Shown: piece by piece, positions 12,073-20,870 of the stretch
Numbering within the stretch: position 1 is the first letter of the stretch
Layout of the letters: each line of letters opens with the position of its first letter
Assembly (NCBI RefSeq): GCF_000743945.1
Contig: NZ_CP009238.1
Span: 310,001-374,000, forward strand
DNA length: 64,000 nucleotides
Direction of reading: 5' to 3'
Source of the DNA: Basilea psittacipulmonis DSM 24701
Lineage (GTDB): Bacteria; Pseudomonadota; Gammaproteobacteria; Burkholderiales; Burkholderiaceae_B
Translations under genes and position numbers: made by a program
The notes under the pieces: model-generated
What the model saw: the letters and a program-made list of their open reading frames with translations, nothing else
Database searches by the model: none
Told to the model about the DNA's origin: nothing

Positions 12073-13677
12073 ATGGCATATTTAAATCAACTAGCAACGC
12101 TTCCTGATAAAAACATCACGTATCTAAAATACAAAGATACTTATTATGTGATTTATAACTATGCGTATAAAAGAAATGCCAACGGCAATCCTCAATCAAA
12201 GAAAATCACCATTGGCAAGTTAGTTGATAAAAAATCTAGACTATTCCAACCTAATGAAAATTATTTAAAAGTTTACGATAAACCACAGTTCATAAAAGAA
12301 GAAGTTGATTGTTCAAAGATTCCATTATCTGCTGTTAAATACACGCGTCCTGAAGGATTGTTGCAGCTCGTTCAAACAATAGCAAAAGAACTAGAATTAG
12401 ATGTTATGTTAAGAAAGGTTTTTGGTAGCGATCATCACTATTTAATGTCGTTAGCCACCTACATGCTCTGTTGTGGCAATGTGATGAAGGGATATGAAAG
12501 ATGGGCTAACAAACACTATTTGCCGACTTCTTTATGTATGAATGACAAAAGGATTAGTGATATTTTTTCTCAAGTGATAACTCAAGAAAAAAGACATCAG
12601 TTTCTGGATCTATGGAGTCAAAAAGCAAGTTCAGAAAACTTTCTAGCCTATGATTCAACCTCGATTTCAACGAGTTCAAGCATCATTGAAGCAAAACTTG
12701 GATTCAACAAAGAAAATGACAAAACAAAGCAGATAAACCTTGGCATCCTATATGGTTACGATTCACGCTTACCTTTCAATTACTCTTGGTATCAGGGAAA
12801 CATTGTTGATAAATCGTACCTAAAATTCATGTTAAGTTTAACTAAGAATCTAAAAGATAAAAAAATTACCTTCGTCATGGATCAAGGCTATTTCTCAAGT
12901 GATAACTTAAAAACAATCGATGAATTAGGGAATAAATTTATAACTTTTTTACCCAGAAACACAAACTTATCAAGACAATCTATCGATGAGATTTCAGAGC
13001 TAAAGCTGGGCTACACTGATTTAGTTCCTGGATTTAAAACGGTAAAATGTCGAACAATTTCTTCTGAGTTAACAGGAATGAAATGCAATCTGCATGTATT
13101 CTTAGATCCTGATAAACAAATTGAGCTACAGTCTGATTTTGAAGAATACTTGCAGTATGAAGAAAAGGCACTACAAGACAAAATAAAGGAAAAAGTGGTG
13201 ACAAAGAAAACTTGTAAGTATTTCAAAATTCATCAAGAGGGTAAAACGGAGTATTCATATGAAAGAGATATTGAAAAAATTTCTTATGAATATAATAGAC
13301 TAGGATATTTTGTTTTAATTACCAACAATTTAGATTTAACGTCAGGAGAAGTGTTAGAGGCATATAGAGGTAAAGATCTCATCGAAAAAGCTTTTTGCGA
13401 CATCAAAACAAACTTAGATTCAAGAAGATTAAGAACTCAACGTTCAGAAACAACAAACGGAAAAATCTTCGTCATGTTCATTGCGTTAATTCTATTAAGT
13501 GCATTAAGAAATAGAATTAGACATACAGAAATCGAATATAAGTATAGCCTCACCAATATAATTGAAGAGCTTGACGATATTAAGTTATTTGTTACTGATG
13601 ATGAAAAAGTATTACACCCTCTAACAACCGATCAAGTCAAAATCTTAAATGAATTAAACCTAGACATTAAAGTATAA
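12073..13677 (+). CDS. DDE transposase, IS4/IS1634-like
   Basis: A 534-residue transposase with an RNase H-like catalytic core. The three acidic residues can be placed: Asp194 in LAYDSTSIS, Asp270 in FVMDQGYFSS, and Glu438 in the YRGKDLIEKAFCDIK signature (Y-R-x5-E-x6-K). The roughly 270-410 segment between the second and third acid is the expected insertion. No frameshift or internal stop is seen, so it could be active. Its N-terminal block (IGKLVDKK..PNENYLKVYDKP) is mirrored in the remnant at 33490-33726. It has lower GC than its surroundings, in line with transfer. Confidence 0.9.
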   Translation: MAYLNQLATLPDKNITYLKYKDTYYVIYNYAYKRNANGNPQSKKITIGKLVDKKSRLFQPNENYLKVYDKPQFIKEEVDCSKIPLSAVKYTRPEGLLQLVQTIAKELELDVMLRKVFGSDHHYLMSLATYMLCCGNVMKGYERWANKHYLPTSLCMNDKRISDIFSQVITQEKRHQFLDLWSQKASSENFLAYDSTSISTSSSIIEAKLGFNKENDKTKQINLGILYGYDSRLPFNYSWYQGNIVDKSYLKFMLSLTKNLKDKKITFVMDQGYFSSDNLKTIDELGNKFITFLPRNTNLSRQSIDEISELKLGYTDLVPGFKTVKCRTISSELTGMKCNLHVFLDPDKQIELQSDFEEYLQYEEKALQDKIKEKVVTKKTCKYFKIHQEGKTEYSYERDIEKISYEYNRLGYFVLITNNLDLTSGEVLEAYRGKDLIEKAFCDIKTNLDSRRLRTQRSETTNGKIFVMFIALILLSALRNRIRHTEIEYKYSLTNIIEELDDIKLFVTDDEKVLHPLTTDQVKILNELNLDIKV

Positions 13678-13686
13678 AAATACCTA

Positions 13687-13709
13687 CCCCTCCATATTGG
13701 ATGGAGGGG
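13687..13709. terminator. Hairpin at the right end of the IS
   Basis: CCCCTCCA (13687-13694) and TGGAGGGG (13702-13709) form a strong 8-bp stem 9 bp after the transposase stop. It lacks a long T-run, so it may act as a terminator or as structural protection of the IS end. Confidence 0.6.
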
Positions 13710-13797
13710 TATACTATAAATTATCGGGAAATTAGGGTATAATCAATGGTAGTAGTTATTGAAAGCAGAGAAATTGTTTTATTTATAGGAGAAAATA

Positions 13798-16572
13798 ATG
13801 TTTCATCGGAAACGTATGCTGTGTATGACAATCTTGGGATTGTATGCCTTGTTTCCAAGGGTTGGTTTTGCTACTTTTAGCACTAATGGCTTTTATGTTT
13901 CTTCGGGAGATCCAAATGGTAAGTCTGTATGTGGTATTGCTGATAGTGAAAGTGCTGGAGCAAAATTGCTTGGTAACTCAGCAGGGTTGTGTGTTCAGAC
14001 TAATGGGGGTCGTAGACTCAGATGGCTTAACGCTGTAGTTGGGCTAATTACAGCAGAGGGTACTTACAATAATACATTCCAAGGTTTAGCAGCCCAAAAC
14101 GGCGGTTCTATCGTGTTAGAGGGCGATGCTTCAGAAACCTTAACCCATCGCCGTTGGGTTGATAGAAAGACTGAGTCATATCAGCGGACGTATGATAATA
14201 CAGGCTTTAGAATTTATTCTGGTATTCCGAATAGTGATGGATCAGTAAAGTATGCGGTTTATGCTGATGGTGTATTATCGTCAGATGCTAGTAAGCGGGC
14301 AATGGTACTTATTAATGCTAAGGGATACACTCCTCAGATTTATCTTGGGGAATCATCTGATGTAGGGGTTTATGCTGGAAATCAAGGCTATGTTCCGATG
14401 AATGGCGTTATTATGACCTCATATGATACTTCTGCGACGGCATTACAAGCAGAAACAAAAGGCAATATCACCATAACAGGTTTGGTACGTTTTGCAGGAA
14501 AAACTTCTGTTGATTCTGCAGGAACCGATGAAGAGAATTTAGGGACTATTAATTTAAATACTCAGCCCTCGAGTTATAGTGCCGACCCAGTGAATAATTC
14601 AGTTTTGATATTTACAGGAGATTCTAGTTTAACCAACCTGAACGCTTATCAGACAGCGATTTATCTTTCTACGCCTTATGATGTAGCCACAACAAATTAC
14701 CGCTCTCCTACAGGATCTGTTAGTACCAACACAACAACAAATAATGTATATTACACAGCAACGGGTGATACCTCTGGCTTTACAGGCAACACACTGACCA
14801 TATATGGCAACTACGCAAGTACAACTAGTACGGTCGATGCAATTGATTTAGCTTCTCTCTATACTTCATTACAAGCAACGGGTATTAATATTTCTAAAAG
14901 TTATTTTCAGCTTAATAATAGCGGTAAATCTATTGTGTCTTATCCTTTAACGGTAGACTCAAGTAAATATACAACAGCTTTGGCTAATACCACACTCTAC
15001 TTCCAGACAGTTTTGGGAGATGACAATTCAGCCACTGATAAATTAGTGGTCAAAGGTAATACTTCAGGTAATACAAATATACAAGTCACGAATGTTGGAG
15101 GCGAAGGTGCTATCACCACAAAAGGGATTAATATTATTGAAGTAGATGGTAATTCTGACGGTGTATTCACATTAACGAGTCGAGTAGTTGCAGGAGCGTA
15201 TGAATATTGGCTACAGAAAGCTGATGAAAATGCGGATAGCTATTTTGGTTATACGGAAGATGATTATGGTAACTGGTATTTGGTGAATACTACAAGTGCT
15301 TCTCGAGGAGGAACTTCAAGTGGTACTCCGATTGATCGTCCAGAAACAGGTAGCTATTTGTCAGCTCATTATTTATCAAATAGTTTGTTTGTGACACGAT
15401 TATGGGATAGAACAGGCTATTCACGACGTTCCTATATGAAAAAAGATCGTTATGGTATGCTTAATCGCGAAATGAAATTTAATCAATACGCTAATGACTT
15501 AGCAAGTTATCAGTGTCGTTATCGCTTTGAAACAGTAGATGATAAAGGCTATCCTACCGATCCAGGTATAGCTGTGACAATTTATCAGAAAAGAGAAAAT
15601 GAATATCAGCGTATGGCACAATTGGCAAATTGTTTAGATCAAAACTATGCACGACATTTTGATACGCGTCGAGGCTTATGGGCACATTACACACGTAATG
15701 AGGGCAGTTTTAAAAATCGTAGTGATCAAGTTAAAACAAATACTTATTCTTATGCACTTCATGCTGGTGGAGATGTATTGAGCTTTACCACCAATGACAA
15801 AAATAATATTGATGTAGGGGTTATGGCAGCTTTTGGTGAAGCTAGTTCTAGTTCTTATTCGGATATTACAGGATATCGCTCGCGTTTGCGTACCAAAGGA
15901 TGGGCTTTAGGTCTTTATGGTACATATTATTCTGATTGGTTAGAAAAAAGAGGGACCTATATAGATACATGGCTAATGTTTAATCGTTATCGTAATAGAG
16001 TGTATGGTGAAGGATTGGCAACCCAGCAATACGATGCACAAGGCATAACAGCTTCTGTAGAAGTGGGGCATAATTTCTTATTAGATCAAAAAGATTATAG
16101 AGATAATCAGCACACGCTTCAATCTGGTGATATGGTTCGTCGTGATTGGTTCTTACAACCACAGGCACAGCTTGTATATTTAGGAGTAGGGTCAAAAGAG
16201 TTGACTGAAGCATCAGGTACAAAAGTTAAAGCTGATCATCACAATTGGCTAGCAAGATTAAGTGTTCGTACATCATTGCGTTATTATGAGCAATACTATC
16301 AAAATGAACAGAAAAACTCGAGCTACCATTATCGTGTCACTGAGCCTTATATCGAGGCAGGTATTTTGCATTATATTAGAGACTTTGCGGTTGATATGGG
16401 TGATACACAAGTATCTTCCGATACGTTGCGTACTATTGGTGAGTTAAAAGCGGGGATTAAGCGGGAGTGGAGTGACCGTTCGTATTTATGGACAGATGTA
16501 GCCGTTCAATTCGGTAAAAATAGTTATCGAAATTACCAATGGATGCTAGGTGTTTCTTATAAGTTTCATTAA
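13798..16572 (+). CDS. Autotransporter (type V secretion) with C-terminal beta-barrel
   Basis: A 924-residue protein. A signal peptide (about 1-26, ending GFATF) is followed by a Ser/Thr/Asn/Gly-rich passenger (about 27-520) with the repetitive short-strand look of a beta-helix. The last about 300 residues look like an autotransporter barrel: the LWAHYTRNEGSF opening, alternating aromatic strands (GWALGLYGTYYSDW, YIDTWLMFNRYRN) and the closing strand NYQWMLGVSYKFH. The extra His after the usual terminal Phe is unusual for BAM recognition. No protease catalytic triad was recognised. It should be exported by Sec and displayed on the cell surface; an adhesin role is inferred. It has its own ribosome site (AGGAG) and sits next to an IS. 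Confidence 0.85.
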   Translation: MFHRKRMLCMTILGLYALFPRVGFATFSTNGFYVSSGDPNGKSVCGIADSESAGAKLLGNSAGLCVQTNGGRRLRWLNAVVGLITAEGTYNNTFQGLAAQNGGSIVLEGDASETLTHRRWVDRKTESYQRTYDNTGFRIYSGIPNSDGSVKYAVYADGVLSSDASKRAMVLINAKGYTPQIYLGESSDVGVYAGNQGYVPMNGVIMTSYDTSATALQAETKGNITITGLVRFAGKTSVDSAGTDEENLGTINLNTQPSSYSADPVNNSVLIFTGDSSLTNLNAYQTAIYLSTPYDVATTNYRSPTGSVSTNTTTNNVYYTATGDTSGFTGNTLTIYGNYASTTSTVDAIDLASLYTSLQATGINISKSYFQLNNSGKSIVSYPLTVDSSKYTTALANTTLYFQTVLGDDNSATDKLVVKGNTSGNTNIQVTNVGGEGAITTKGINIIEVDGNSDGVFTLTSRVVAGAYEYWLQKADENADSYFGYTEDDYGNWYLVNTTSASRGGTSSGTPIDRPETGSYLSAHYLSNSLFVTRLWDRTGYSRRSYMKKDRYGMLNREMKFNQYANDLASYQCRYRFETVDDKGYPTDPGIAVTIYQKRENEYQRMAQLANCLDQNYARHFDTRRGLWAHYTRNEGSFKNRSDQVKTNTYSYALHAGGDVLSFTTNDKNNIDVGVMAAFGEASSSSYSDITGYRSRLRTKGWALGLYGTYYSDWLEKRGTYIDTWLMFNRYRNRVYGEGLATQQYDAQGITASVEVGHNFLLDQKDYRDNQHTLQSGDMVRRDWFLQPQAQLVYLGVGSKELTEASGTKVKADHHNWLARLSVRTSLRYYEQYYQNEQKNSSYHYRVTEPYIEAGILHYIRDFAVDMGDTQVSSDTLRTIGELKAGIKREWSDRSYLWTDVAVQFGKNSYRNYQWMLGVSYKFH

Positions 16573-16875
16573 TCTCTTAATAGTTTAATGAAAACTTAGT
16601 TGGCGATTGTTGTTATTGCTGGTGCAAATAAGCATCAAGAATTTCAAATCGCTTATCGTAATGCCAAGCATTGCAAAGTGATATTGGAAATTATGGAATA
16701 TTGTGCTTATTGATGCAAAGTAATATAGATAGTCTGGGTTGGCAGATCTATCAAATACAACAAGATGTGAATTATTTACGACGTAAATCATTTCCTCTGA
16801 AAAGAATGGCTCATAAAATTCGAGATATAGTTCGTAAATTACGTAAAAAAACTTAACCATGAATGAATAATAATT
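16573..16875. other. Spacer with a possible small or broken reading frame
   Basis: About 300 bp after the autotransporter. A plus-strand frame (16671-16856, 61 codons) ends in a strongly basic tail (FPLKRMAHKIRDIVRKLRKK), and the preceding region is open in another frame. This may be a decayed gene or a small basic protein. I recognise no family and no convincing ribosome site. Confidence 0.3.
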
Positions 16876-16907
16876 AGCCCTAGTCAAAAATACTGGGGCT
16901 TTTTTAT
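16876..16907 (+). terminator. Terminator between autotransporter region and AlbA_2 gene
   Basis: AGCCCTAGT (16876-16884) pairs with ACTGGGGCT (16892-16900, one G-U), followed by TTTTTTA. Confidence 0.85.
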
Positions 16908-17020
16908 GAGGATAAATAAAGTAATCATCTATTTATTCATAATATGTTAGAGTATAAAATTGCATATTAAAAGTTTGTAAAATTTATGAAAGTGAACGTT
17001 TTGATTTAAAGAGAAAGAAT

Positions 17021-18556
17021 ATGAATGATAAATTACCTATCAATATTCACGACTTATTAAGCAAAAAAACGATTGAGGATGAGCGAATTGAGTTTAAAAC
17101 CAATTGGAATCCAGAAGCGATTTTGCATACTCTTTGTGCTTTTGCTAATGACTTTCATAATCTTGGTGGTGGGTATGTCATCATTGGTGTTAAAGAAGAA
17201 CATGGAATGCCAGTATTACCACCCGTTGGATTAAATGCCAACCAAATTGATCATATTCGCAAAGAATTATTACAACTTGAAAAGAGTGCTATCTTTCCTA
17301 GTTTTCATGTATTAACAGCAACTTATGAGATTCAAGGGAAATTGATATTGGTACTATGGGCAGTGGCAGGAGAAATGCGTCCTTATCGTGCCAAAAAATC
17401 TTTATCAAGTAAAAATACCGAAAATTGGGCGTATTACATTCGTCAGCACTCCAGTAGCATTGAAGCCAAAGGAGAAATAGAACAAGAACTTTTATCTTTA
17501 GCTAATAAAATCCCTTTTGATGACCGTCTATGTCTAAATGCAAAACTTGAAGATTTAGAACCACACTTGATTAGGGAGTTTTTAACTGAAATCAAAAGTG
17601 AATTAGCATCAGAAGCTTATCAACTTTCTGTGGAACAATTAGCGAGACGAATGAATATTGTAGGAGGTAGTAGTGAAGCATTATTTCCTAAAAATGTAGG
17701 ATTGTTGTTCTTTAATAGTCATCCCGATCGATTTTTTCCTTATACACAAATTGATGTCGTGCATTTTCCAGAAGGTACAGGTGCCAACCGTATTGATGAA
17801 AAGATTTTTAAAGGTCCATTGGCTCGCATTGCCCAAGAAGCCTTGCAATACATCAAAAATCTTTATTTACAAGAAACCATTATTAAAATTCCCAATCAAG
17901 CCAAAGCCAAACGCTTTTGGAACTATCCTTTTGAAGCCATTGAAGAAGCATTGATAAATGCCGTATATCATCGTTCTTATGAAATTCGTGAACCCATTGA
18001 AGTGCGGATTAATGCGACTTCTATTGAAATCCTAAGTTATCCAGGACCTGATCGTTCCATAAAACTTTCCGACTTACAGGCTGGTAAAGCAGTGAGTAGA
18101 CGCTATCGAAATCGTAGAATAGGAGAGTTTTTAAAAGATTTAGACCTAACCGAAGGACGCTCTACAGGAGTACCTAAAATTATTCGAGCCATGAAAAACA
18201 ACGGATCACCAGAAGCAACTTTTGAAACGGATGAAGAAAACAGCTACTTTTTGATTCGCTTGCCTATTCATAGTGGTGCAGATCAAGGGGTTAACCAAGA
18301 GCATGAAGATTATTTTGGCAGAATAGAATATTTCCTTGTAGCATTGGAAAAAGAATCTTTAGGAGTAAAGCAATTAATGCTGAATATGAACATTGGTGAC
18401 AGAAAATATTTTAGATCACGATATCTGAATCCAGCTTTAGAACAAGGGTTTGTTGAAAGAACCTTACCAGAAAAGCCCACTAGCCGATATCAACAATACC
18501 GATTAACACAGTTAGGAAAAGAATACTTAACGCGACAATTAAAAAAAGAAAAATGA
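17021..18556 (+). CDS. Schlafen AlbA_2 domain, RecG-like ATP-binding regulator
   Basis: A 511-residue protein. Residues about 15-145 form the AlbA_2 (divergent AAA_4/Schlafen) domain with ERIEFKTNW and the glycine-rich FHNLGGGYVIIGVKE. Residues about 300-390 fit a GHKL-type HATPase_c_4 domain: FEAIEEALINAVYHRSYE, then IEILSYPGPDRSI and a GRSTGVPKI block. The C-terminus (about 430-511) looks like a winged helix, with Arg/Lys-rich ends. Proteins of this kind are usually annotated as ATP-binding or helicase-related transcription regulators; some occur in defence islands. Here it stands alone between an autotransporter and a long satellite array. Its function is unknown and a defence role is speculation. 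Confidence 0.8.
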   Translation: MNDKLPINIHDLLSKKTIEDERIEFKTNWNPEAILHTLCAFANDFHNLGGGYVIIGVKEEHGMPVLPPVGLNANQIDHIRKELLQLEKSAIFPSFHVLTATYEIQGKLILVLWAVAGEMRPYRAKKSLSSKNTENWAYYIRQHSSSIEAKGEIEQELLSLANKIPFDDRLCLNAKLEDLEPHLIREFLTEIKSELASEAYQLSVEQLARRMNIVGGSSEALFPKNVGLLFFNSHPDRFFPYTQIDVVHFPEGTGANRIDEKIFKGPLARIAQEALQYIKNLYLQETIIKIPNQAKAKRFWNYPFEAIEEALINAVYHRSYEIREPIEVRINATSIEILSYPGPDRSIKLSDLQAGKAVSRRYRNRRIGEFLKDLDLTEGRSTGVPKIIRAMKNNGSPEATFETDEENSYFLIRLPIHSGADQGVNQEHEDYFGRIEYFLVALEKESLGVKQLMLNMNIGDRKYFRSRYLNPALEQGFVERTLPEKPTSRYQQYRLTQLGKEYLTRQLKKEK

Positions 18557-18599
18557 TAAAAAATAATGAATTTTGTCTCTTATTTTATAAACAAGAGCA

Positions 18600-19862
18600 A
18601 AATGAACTTGTTTGATATATTTAGCACCGACTTCGATATTTTTAAAAATATTTTATTAAAATCAATTGGTTGTGTTTGTCATCTTTATCAGTGACTAAGA
18701 CACCGACCTAGATACCGACCTAGATGTGTAAGGGTGTTTGTATTAAAATCAATAGGTTAGGTTTATTTAGTTTATTTGCCGACCTAGTTACCCCCTAAGA
18801 CACCCCCTAAGATGGTGACCTAGATGTTTTGAAGTATTTTAATAAAATCAATTAGTTATGTTTGTCATCTTTATCAGTGACTAAGATACTAACTAAGACA
18901 CCGACCTAGATACCGACCTAGATGTGTAAAGGTGTTTGTATTAAAATCAATAGGTTAGGTTTATTTAGTTTATTTGCCGACCTAGTTACCCCCTAAGACA
19001 CCCCCCAAGATACCCCCTAAGATGGTGACCTAGATGTTTTAAAGTATTTTAATAAAATCAATTGGTTATGTTTATCATGTCTATCAGTGACTAAGATACT
19101 GACTAAGACACCGACCTAGATGTGTAAGGCTGTTTGTATTAAAATCAATAGGTTACGTTTATTTAGTTTATTTGTCGATCTAGTTGCTCCCTAAGACAGC
19201 CCTTAAGATGGTGGCCTAGATGTTTTAAAGTATTTTAATAAAATCAATTAGTTAAGTTTGTCATCTCTATCAGTGACTAAGATACTGACTAAGACACCGA
19301 CCTAGATGTGTAAGGCTGTTTGTATTAAAATCAATAGGTTACGTTTATTTAGTTTATTTGTCGATCTAGTTGCTCCCTAAGACACCCCTTAAGATGGTGG
19401 CCTAGATGTTTTAAAGTATTTTAATAAAATCAATTGGTTATGTTTATCATGTCTATCAGTGACTAAGATACTGACTAAGACACCGATCTAGATACCGACC
19501 TAGATGTGTAAGGGTGTTTGTATTAAAATCAATAGGTTAGGTTTATTTAGTTTATTTGCCGACCTAGTTACCCCCTAAGACACCCCCCAAGATACCCCCT
19601 AAGATGGTGACCTAGATGTTTTGAAGTATTTTAATAAAATCAATTGGTTGTGTTTGTTGATAGTTATTTGCCGACCTAGTTACCCCCTAAGATACCCCCC
19701 AAGATACCCCCTAAGATGGTGACCTAGATGTTTTGAAGTATTTTAATAAAATCAATTGGTTGTGTTTGTTGATAGTTATTTGCCGACCTAGTTACCCCCT
19801 AAGACACCCCCCAAGATACCCCCTAAGATACACCGACCTAGATGTTTTGAAGTATTTTAAAT
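18600..19862. repeat. 1.2-kb hierarchical satellite array (about 186- or 210-bp units built on 12-bp subrepeats)
   Basis: The anchor ATTTTAATAAAATCAATT (first copy slightly different) starts near 18651, 18836, 19046, 19231, 19418, 19628 and 19739, so units are about 185, 210, 185, 187, 210 and 111 bp. Inside each unit are runs of 12-mers such as CTAAGACACCGA, CCTAGATACCGA, CCAAGATACCCC and CTAAGATGGTGA. The long units differ from the short ones by two extra 12-mers (24 bp). A second sub-block, GTGTTTGTATTAAAATCAATAGG, alternates with the anchor. All frames are full of stops. The array ends one base before the stop codon of the ABC ATPase gene. Confidence 0.9.
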
Positions 19863-20621
19863 TCACAAATGTGTAATAACCAACGGTTTGTCTTGATACA
19901 GTAGGATTTCCGTATCCATGGAGAAGATGTGTTTGAGATTCTCTTTGGTAATGACGTCTTTTGGATTTCCTTGAATGGCGATAGATCCGTCTTTCATGGC
20001 AATGATATGGTCTGCCCATGCAGCGGCAATATTGATATCATGTACCACCATAATCGTGTTCAGTCCTTTTTCGTCACTTAACTTTTTCAAAGTACGCATC
20101 AATTCACGAGCATGGTACATATCCAGATTGTTCAGAGGTTCGTCTAGCAAAACATAATGCGTATCTTGGCAAAAGACCATGGCAATCAAAGCACGTTGTT
20201 TTTGGCCGCCAGATAAGGTACTGAGTAAACGGTCTTTCAACGCCGTTAGTTCAAAGGTAGCTAACATTTCATTGACTACGTGCGTATCTTGAGTGGTAGG
20301 TCGTCCTTGATGATGAGGGTATCGCCCAAACATGAGTAAATCTTGGACGGTAATACGGTGGTTGAGGTCATTCTGCTGGGTCAAAATCGCCAGTTGTTTG
20401 GCAATTTGAGCTGATTTTTGGACTTTAATCGATGTCCCATCAATCAAAATATCCCCCACTTCTAGCCCTTGTAAACGAGCAATGAGTGAGAACAAAGTGG
20501 ATTTTCCTGCGCCATTTGGACCGATAATTGCCACAATACCTTTTTCGGGAATGTCCAAATTAATATCCTTCAAAATACGTTCTTGTGCAATATCAAAATT
20601 AACTTGATGAGTGGTAATCAT
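19863..20621 (-). CDS. Iron-siderophore ABC transporter, ATP-binding protein
   Basis: A 252-residue cytosolic ATPase of the FecE/YclP type. Walker A IGPNGAGKST (about residues 34-43), signature TLSGGQKQRALIAM, Walker B HYVLLDEPLNNLD and the H-loop MVVHDINIA are all intact. It powers uptake of a ferric siderophore across the inner membrane with the two permeases encoded upstream. Unlike the rest of the operon, it is separated from the permease by 170 bp that contain a duplicated copy of its own start region. It ends directly against the satellite array. Confidence 0.92.
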   Translation of the reverse strand: MITTHQVNFDIAQERILKDINLDIPEKGIVAIIGPNGAGKSTLFSLIARLQGLEVGDILIDGTSIKVQKSAQIAKQLAILTQQNDLNHRITVQDLLMFGRYPHHQGRPTTQDTHVVNEMLATFELTALKDRLLSTLSGGQKQRALIAMVFCQDTHYVLLDEPLNNLDMYHARELMRTLKKLSDEKGLNTIMVVHDINIAAAWADHIIAMKDGSIAIQGNPKDVITKENLKHIFSMDTEILLYQDKPLVITHL

Positions 20622-20870
20622 AATGTTCTCTTTTTCAAAACCAAAGCAAAAGGAAAGTCAATCCACCGATAAACTCAATGACAACGCCCAGCTCGCCTAT
20701 TATAAGCGGTGGTTGGTAGGTCGTTTCAAAACTTTTAAAACGCTGAAAATACGCTCTTGTGCAATATCAAAATTAACTTGATGAGTGGTAATCATAATGT
20801 TCTCTTTTTCAAAACCAAAGCAAGGAAGGTCAATCCACCGATAAACTCAATCACAACGCCCAGCACGCCT
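20572..20870. repeat. Direct duplication spanning permease tail and ATPase start
   Basis: Copy 1 (20572-20698) and copy 2 (20746-20870) share a nearly identical sequence beginning AAAATACG(T/C)TCTTGTGCAA and ending CCCAGC(T/A)CGCCT, offset by 172-174 bp. Each copy holds the first codons and ribosome site of the ATPase gene plus the last codons of the permease. Only copy 2 is joined to the full permease, and only copy 1 to the full ATPase. Both genes stay intact, leaving a dead pseudo-junction between them. Confidence 0.9.

Larger units (their letters stand above)
11916..13741 (+). mobile_element. IS4/IS1634-like insertion sequence (about 1.8 kb), apparently intact
   Basis: The ends carry imperfect inverted repeats: left TATAACCTAATTTCCCATAA..TAGTATA (11916-11946) and right (reverse complement) TATACCCTAATTTCCCGATAA..TAGTATA (13710-13741). 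TATA occurs at both outer ends and may be a target duplication or part of the repeats. A single intact transposase gene fills the inside, and each end has an internal terminator hairpin. It lies between a cas9 remnant and an autotransporter gene. A related transposase remnant occurs at 33490-33726. Confidence 0.8.

Noticed and set aside
16671-16856. Small gene with basic C-terminus after the autotransporter
   Set aside because: Not called as a gene because there is no ribosome site or known family; mentioned as a possible remnant in the spacer entry.
18600-19862. CRISPR array
   Set aside because: Units have no constant repeat with unique spacers; all parts of the unit recur, and the unit is about 186-210 bp.
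19792-20019. Small minus-strand frame across the array and ATPase end
   Set aside because: It is a shadow frame of the ATPase gene read on into the array.
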